Source of the DNA: XYD12-FULL-36-8 sp964391015
Lineage (GTDB): Bacteria > Bacteroidota > Ignavibacteria > Ignavibacteriales > Ignavibacteriaceae
Direction: 5' to 3'
NCBI GenBank assembly: GCA_964391015.1
Contig: CAYMKU010000003.1
Coordinates: forward strand, 113,794 to 177,793
Length of the DNA stretch: 64,000 nucleotides
Shown in pieces: positions 61,552 through 64,000 of the stretch. A program made the translations under genes and the position numbers. The notes beneath the pieces are model-generated. The model was not told where the DNA came from and made no database searches. It saw nothing but the letters and a program-made list of their open reading frames with translations. Position 1 is the first letter of the stretch; the number at the start of each line of letters is the position of its first letter.

Positions 61552-61995
61552 TTATGCTACTTCAATTTCTTCTTTAGTGATTTGGATATTTGAATTCTCA
61601 GCCGGGAACTTTTTGAGAACAGGTGGGATTGGTTTTGGTCTATCCCATTCTAGGTCACCTTTGCGCCACTCATAAGCCATTCCTAAGCCGAGTAAGATTA
61701 GAAAAATTGCTCCAACAGCAAATCCGGCTATTCCATAATCCTGATAAACAAGTGCCCAAGGAATAAGTAGGACTACTTCAACATCAAATATTAAAAAGAT
61801 AAGTGCAACCACGTAAAACCGAATATTGAATTTTACCCACGGGCTGCCTTCCGGATTTTCTCCACATTCATATGTAAGCATTTTTTCGTGAGTAGGTCGA
61901 GCAGGTCTTATTAATTTAGCGGCAATTAAAGCAACTACTACAAAAAGAACTGCAATTAAAATGAAGACAAATATTTTGCCGAATTCAGTTAGCAT
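61552..61995 (-). CDS. nuoA: NADH-quinone oxidoreductase subunit A
   Basis: This 147-residue membrane subunit has three hydrophobic helices and the conserved PTHEKMLTYECGENPEGSPW loop, which lies at the quinone site, followed by KFNIRFYVVALIFLIFDVEV. It is the first gene of the operon. A strong promoter ends 23 bp upstream, which predicts a very short 5' leader with no obvious ribosome binding site. Confidence 0.95.
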   Translation of the reverse strand: MLTEFGKIFVFILIAVLFVVVALIAAKLIRPARPTHEKMLTYECGENPEGSPWVKFNIRFYVVALIFLIFDVEVVLLIPWALVYQDYGIAGFAVGAIFLILLGLGMAYEWRKGDLEWDRPKPIPPVLKKFPAENSNIQITKEEIEVA

Positions 61996-62017
61996 TCAAT
62001 AGAAAAGTTTTAGCGAA

Positions 62018-62046
62018 TAATTAAGACAACACTAAAAGTTTGTCAA
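62018..62046 (-). promoter_or_regulatory. sigma70-like promoter of the nuo operon
   Basis: On the minus strand TTGACA (62046-62041) is followed after exactly 17 bp by TAATTA (62023-62018). The nuoA ATG begins at 61995, so the transcript leader would be only about 10 to 20 nt. The -35 box is a perfect consensus. No other good promoter was noticed in the nuo cluster. Confidence 0.72.
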
Positions 62047-62563
62047 GAAATACAGAACAAAAATACAGTAAAAGAAATTCTTAACAAATTTTTTATCGCA
62101 AAATTTTACAAGATATATGCCGAGCAAAAGTATTCTTTAGTTGTTGATTAATCAATAATCTGCAATTAACAGTGCTTTGTTTTTTCAGAATTAAGAAGTG
62201 GGGAATACCATTTTCTCATGATTGGCAGAATATACTTTTCCAAATTCCCAAGCTTATTTATCCGTAAATAGATTCAGATATTTTTGAAATGAATATGTGT
62301 TATAGGTTTTCCCCAGATGAAATAAATAAAATGCCCAACTTTAAGATCTCCAATTTTCATTGATATTCTATGTTNNNNNNNNNNNNNNNNNNNNNNNNNN
62401 NNNNNNNNNNNNNNNNNNNNNNNNNNNNNNNNNNNNNNNNNNNNNNNNNNNNNNNNNNNNNNNNNNNNNNNNNNACTTAAAATAAGAAAGATTTTATTTT
62501 ACTTAATGACTTCACATAGCAATAATTTATTTAACTTTACACCTAAAATAAAATGAGCACAAC
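62047..62563. other. 517-bp intergenic stretch with a 100-N gap
   Basis: Between the nuo promoter and the epimerase gene I see no gene. It is AT-rich, with N at 62375-62474. The sequence just before the epimerase start has no clear promoter. No tRNA-like or palindromic structure was noticed. Confidence 0.6.
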
Positions 62564-62971
62564 ATGAATATCACCCATATTGAACACATCGGTATTGCAG
62601 TTAAAAACATTGATGAAGCAAAAAAATACTATGAAGGTATCCTCGGTCTGAAATGCTATGCAGTTGAAGAAGTTGCTGATCAAAAAGTAAAGACTGCTTT
62701 CTTCATGGTTGGACAGACTAAAATTGAACTCCTCGAATCAACTTCGCCAGATGGACCTATAGGAAGATTCATAGAGAAAAAAGGTGAAGGAATTCACCAC
62801 ATTGCATTTGTTACCAAGGAATTACAGAATTCACTTGATGAAATTAAATCTAAGAATATAATGCTTATTGATGAAAGGGGAAGGAAGGGTGCAGAAGGTT
62901 TGAACATCGCTTTTCTTCATCCTAAGTCTACATTCGGTGTTCTAACAGAACTGTGTGAGGAGACTGAATGA
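62564..62971 (+). CDS. mce: methylmalonyl-CoA epimerase
   Basis: This 135-residue vicinal-oxygen-chelate enzyme interconverts (R)- and (S)-methylmalonyl-CoA in propionyl-CoA metabolism. It has the two-module fold with metal-binding candidates in ITHIEHIGIAV, GEGIHHIAFVT and the terminal FGVLTELCEE, and the FFMVGQTKIELLESTSPDGP segment typical of this enzyme. The other pathway genes are not in the window. It is a single gene on the plus strand, followed 84 bp later by the convergent aminotransferase. Confidence 0.92.
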   Translation: MNITHIEHIGIAVKNIDEAKKYYEGILGLKCYAVEEVADQKVKTAFFMVGQTKIELLESTSPDGPIGRFIEKKGEGIHHIAFVTKELQNSLDEIKSKNIMLIDERGRKGAEGLNIAFLHPKSTFGVLTELCEETE

Positions 62972-63055
62972 ACTGGTATGTTGCATCCTGTTTATAGAAT
63001 GAATGATTGGGTGAATGGATGAATGATTTTTCTTGATTCAAATAATAACAAACTA

Positions 63056-64000
63056 CTACTGTTTCTTATGATCCTCATTGAATGTTCTTAGTCGGTATTC
63101 TAAATCCGGAAATTGAGAACGTTGGACTAAGGAAACACATGCACGAATTCCTTCTAACCTTTCACTTCCCGTAATTGAAAGTGAGATTGCACTTATTCCA
63201 TAGTAGAGCAATTCTTTTAGTAATTCTTCTCCAGAAAAACCAGGATATGCGAAAGTGAAATAAAAACCGTCTGCAATTGGTTCATCCTCATCTTTATCGT
63301 ACACAATTTTGAATCCATTATCAGTGAAAAGCTTCTTCATAATTTTTGCTTTCTCACCATACTCTTTTACCTCTTCCACAAAATTTAATTTACCATCGTT
63401 GGCTGCTTTTAAAATTGCAGCAAGCGCATATTGAGCCGAATGCGAAACTCCTGCACAAATAGAATATAAACTTCCGTAAATCATTGAGTGACCAAAAGTT
63501 TCTTTTGAGTAATAATTTTTCAGATTAGAATAAGTTCTGTTATACAATTTGTCTGATATAATCATCATGCCAATTCGTTGTCCTGCATAACTAAATGCTT
63601 TAGAACTTGAAATAGTGAGAATATAATTATCAGTGTATTTAGCAACGCTTGGCTGATAGGGAGGGCTGCCTGGCTTAGACATATCCCTTCTAAAATCCAT
63701 AGCGAAGTATGCAAGGTCTTCAATTGGTATAACATCGTATTTACTGCACAGATCGCCAATGATTTTTAATTCTTTTTCTGTAAAGCAAATCCAAGAAGGA
63801 TTATTTGGATTGGAATAGAGCATACATGATATATTCTGTTTGCTCAAAATAGATTCGAGCTTTTCTTGAAGCATTTCACCACGAAAGTTATATACATCAA
63901 ACGAAACAAATTTTTGCCCAAGGACTTTTAACTGCTGGCGATGTACTGGAAAACCCGGATCAATTAATAATGCAGTATCTTTGCTCGGATTGCATCTATT
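63056..64000 (-). CDS. PLP-dependent aminotransferase class I/II, 5'-truncated by the window
   Basis: The minus-strand frame stays open from 64000 to the stop at 63056, giving 315 visible residues; the first ATG at 63874 is internal because NPSKDTALLIDPGFPVHRQQ and more precede it in frame. The fold-type-I features are SNPNNPSWICFTEKELKII, an aspartate region PIEDLAYFAMDFRR, and the PLP lysine in ISSSKAFSYAGQRIGMMIIS. The substrate is unknown. The N-terminal part lies outside the window. Confidence 0.86.
   Translation of the reverse strand, partial: NRCNPSKDTALLIDPGFPVHRQQLKVLGQKFVSFDVYNFRGEMLQEKLESILSKQNISCMLYSNPNNPSWICFTEKELKIIGDLCSKYDVIPIEDLAYFAMDFRRDMSKPGSPPYQPSVAKYTDNYILTISSSKAFSYAGQRIGMMIISDKLYNRTYSNLKNYYSKETFGHSMIYGSLYSICAGVSHSAQYALAAILKAANDGKLNFVEEVKEYGEKAKIMKKLFTDNGFKIVYDKDEDEPIADGFYFTFAYPGFSGEELLKELLYYGISAISLSITGSERLEGIRACVSLVQRSQFPDLEYRLRTFNEDHKKQ

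Overview
The window is an AT-rich draft-scaffold segment, with three 100-N gaps, from a bacterium that most resembles the Ignavibacteria/Chlorobi/Bacteroidetes group. The evidence is several secreted proteins ending in the type IX secretion (T9SS) sorting signature built around QNYPNPFNP, a PorV-like protein, a TonB-dependent receptor with a carboxypeptidase-regulatory-like domain, and an 11-gene nuo cluster without nuoEFG. The lineage is inferred from protein style; no rRNA or tRNA gene was recognised.

Layout. (1) 1-6285: an aerobic tyrosine/homogentisate degradation operon (HPPD, homogentisate dioxygenase, a flavin-reductase-like protein, fumarylacetoacetase and acetoacetyl-CoA synthetase). 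(2) 6311-10418: a STAS protein, then a minus-strand cluster of a UroD-family methyltransferase, a corrinoid protein, a homocysteine S-methyltransferase and a thioredoxin-TPR protein, which looks like a corrinoid methyl-transfer route to homocysteine. (3) 10506-11310: a divergent array of 21-bp monomers around a central palindrome. (4) 11383-15046: an accessory region with a GmrSD-like (DUF262/DUF1524) gene, an ICMT-like membrane methyltransferase, a REP-type palindrome cluster and two decayed gene remnants. (5) 15152-22332: a hybrid histidine kinase with about eight PAS domains and a DUF5916-type outer-membrane protein. (6) 22545-29413: a 2-oxoacid dehydrogenase operon (E3, LipB, fused E1, E2, LipA). 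(7) 29502-43963: an envelope/secretion block with T9SS cargo, a lipoprotein, a TonB receptor, a PorV-like protein, a beta-propeller lipoprotein and a secreted phospholipase-D-like protein. (8) 44063-46528: atpD-atpC and a Lon-substrate-binding-domain protein. (9) 46737-49454: cysteine desulfurase, a small unknown, an A-type Fe-S carrier and a superoxide dismutase that may have two starts. (10) 49506-50859: an unusual overlapping pair, a stand-alone GT51 glycosyltransferase and a nucleotidyltransferase-fold protein. (11) 51030-61995: nuoABCDHIJKLMN, with a REP-associated tyrosine transposase and its palindromes between nuoM and nuoN. (12) 62564-64000: methylmalonyl-CoA epimerase and a truncated aminotransferase.

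Together the core genes describe a respiring heterotroph. Tyrosine would feed fumarate and acetoacetyl-CoA into central metabolism, a lipoylated dehydrogenase complex would make acyl-CoA, and complex I and ATP synthase would conserve energy. Two convincing sigma70-like promoters (TTGACA/TTGACC, 17-bp spacer) precede nuoA and the STAS gene. Four long imperfect palindromes of one dispersed family lie in intergenic gaps.

The observations most worth following are the 21-bp divergent array, the GT51/nucleotidyltransferase pair, the RAYT/REP island inside the nuo operon, the corrinoid-homocysteine cluster and the possible dual-localised superoxide dismutase.
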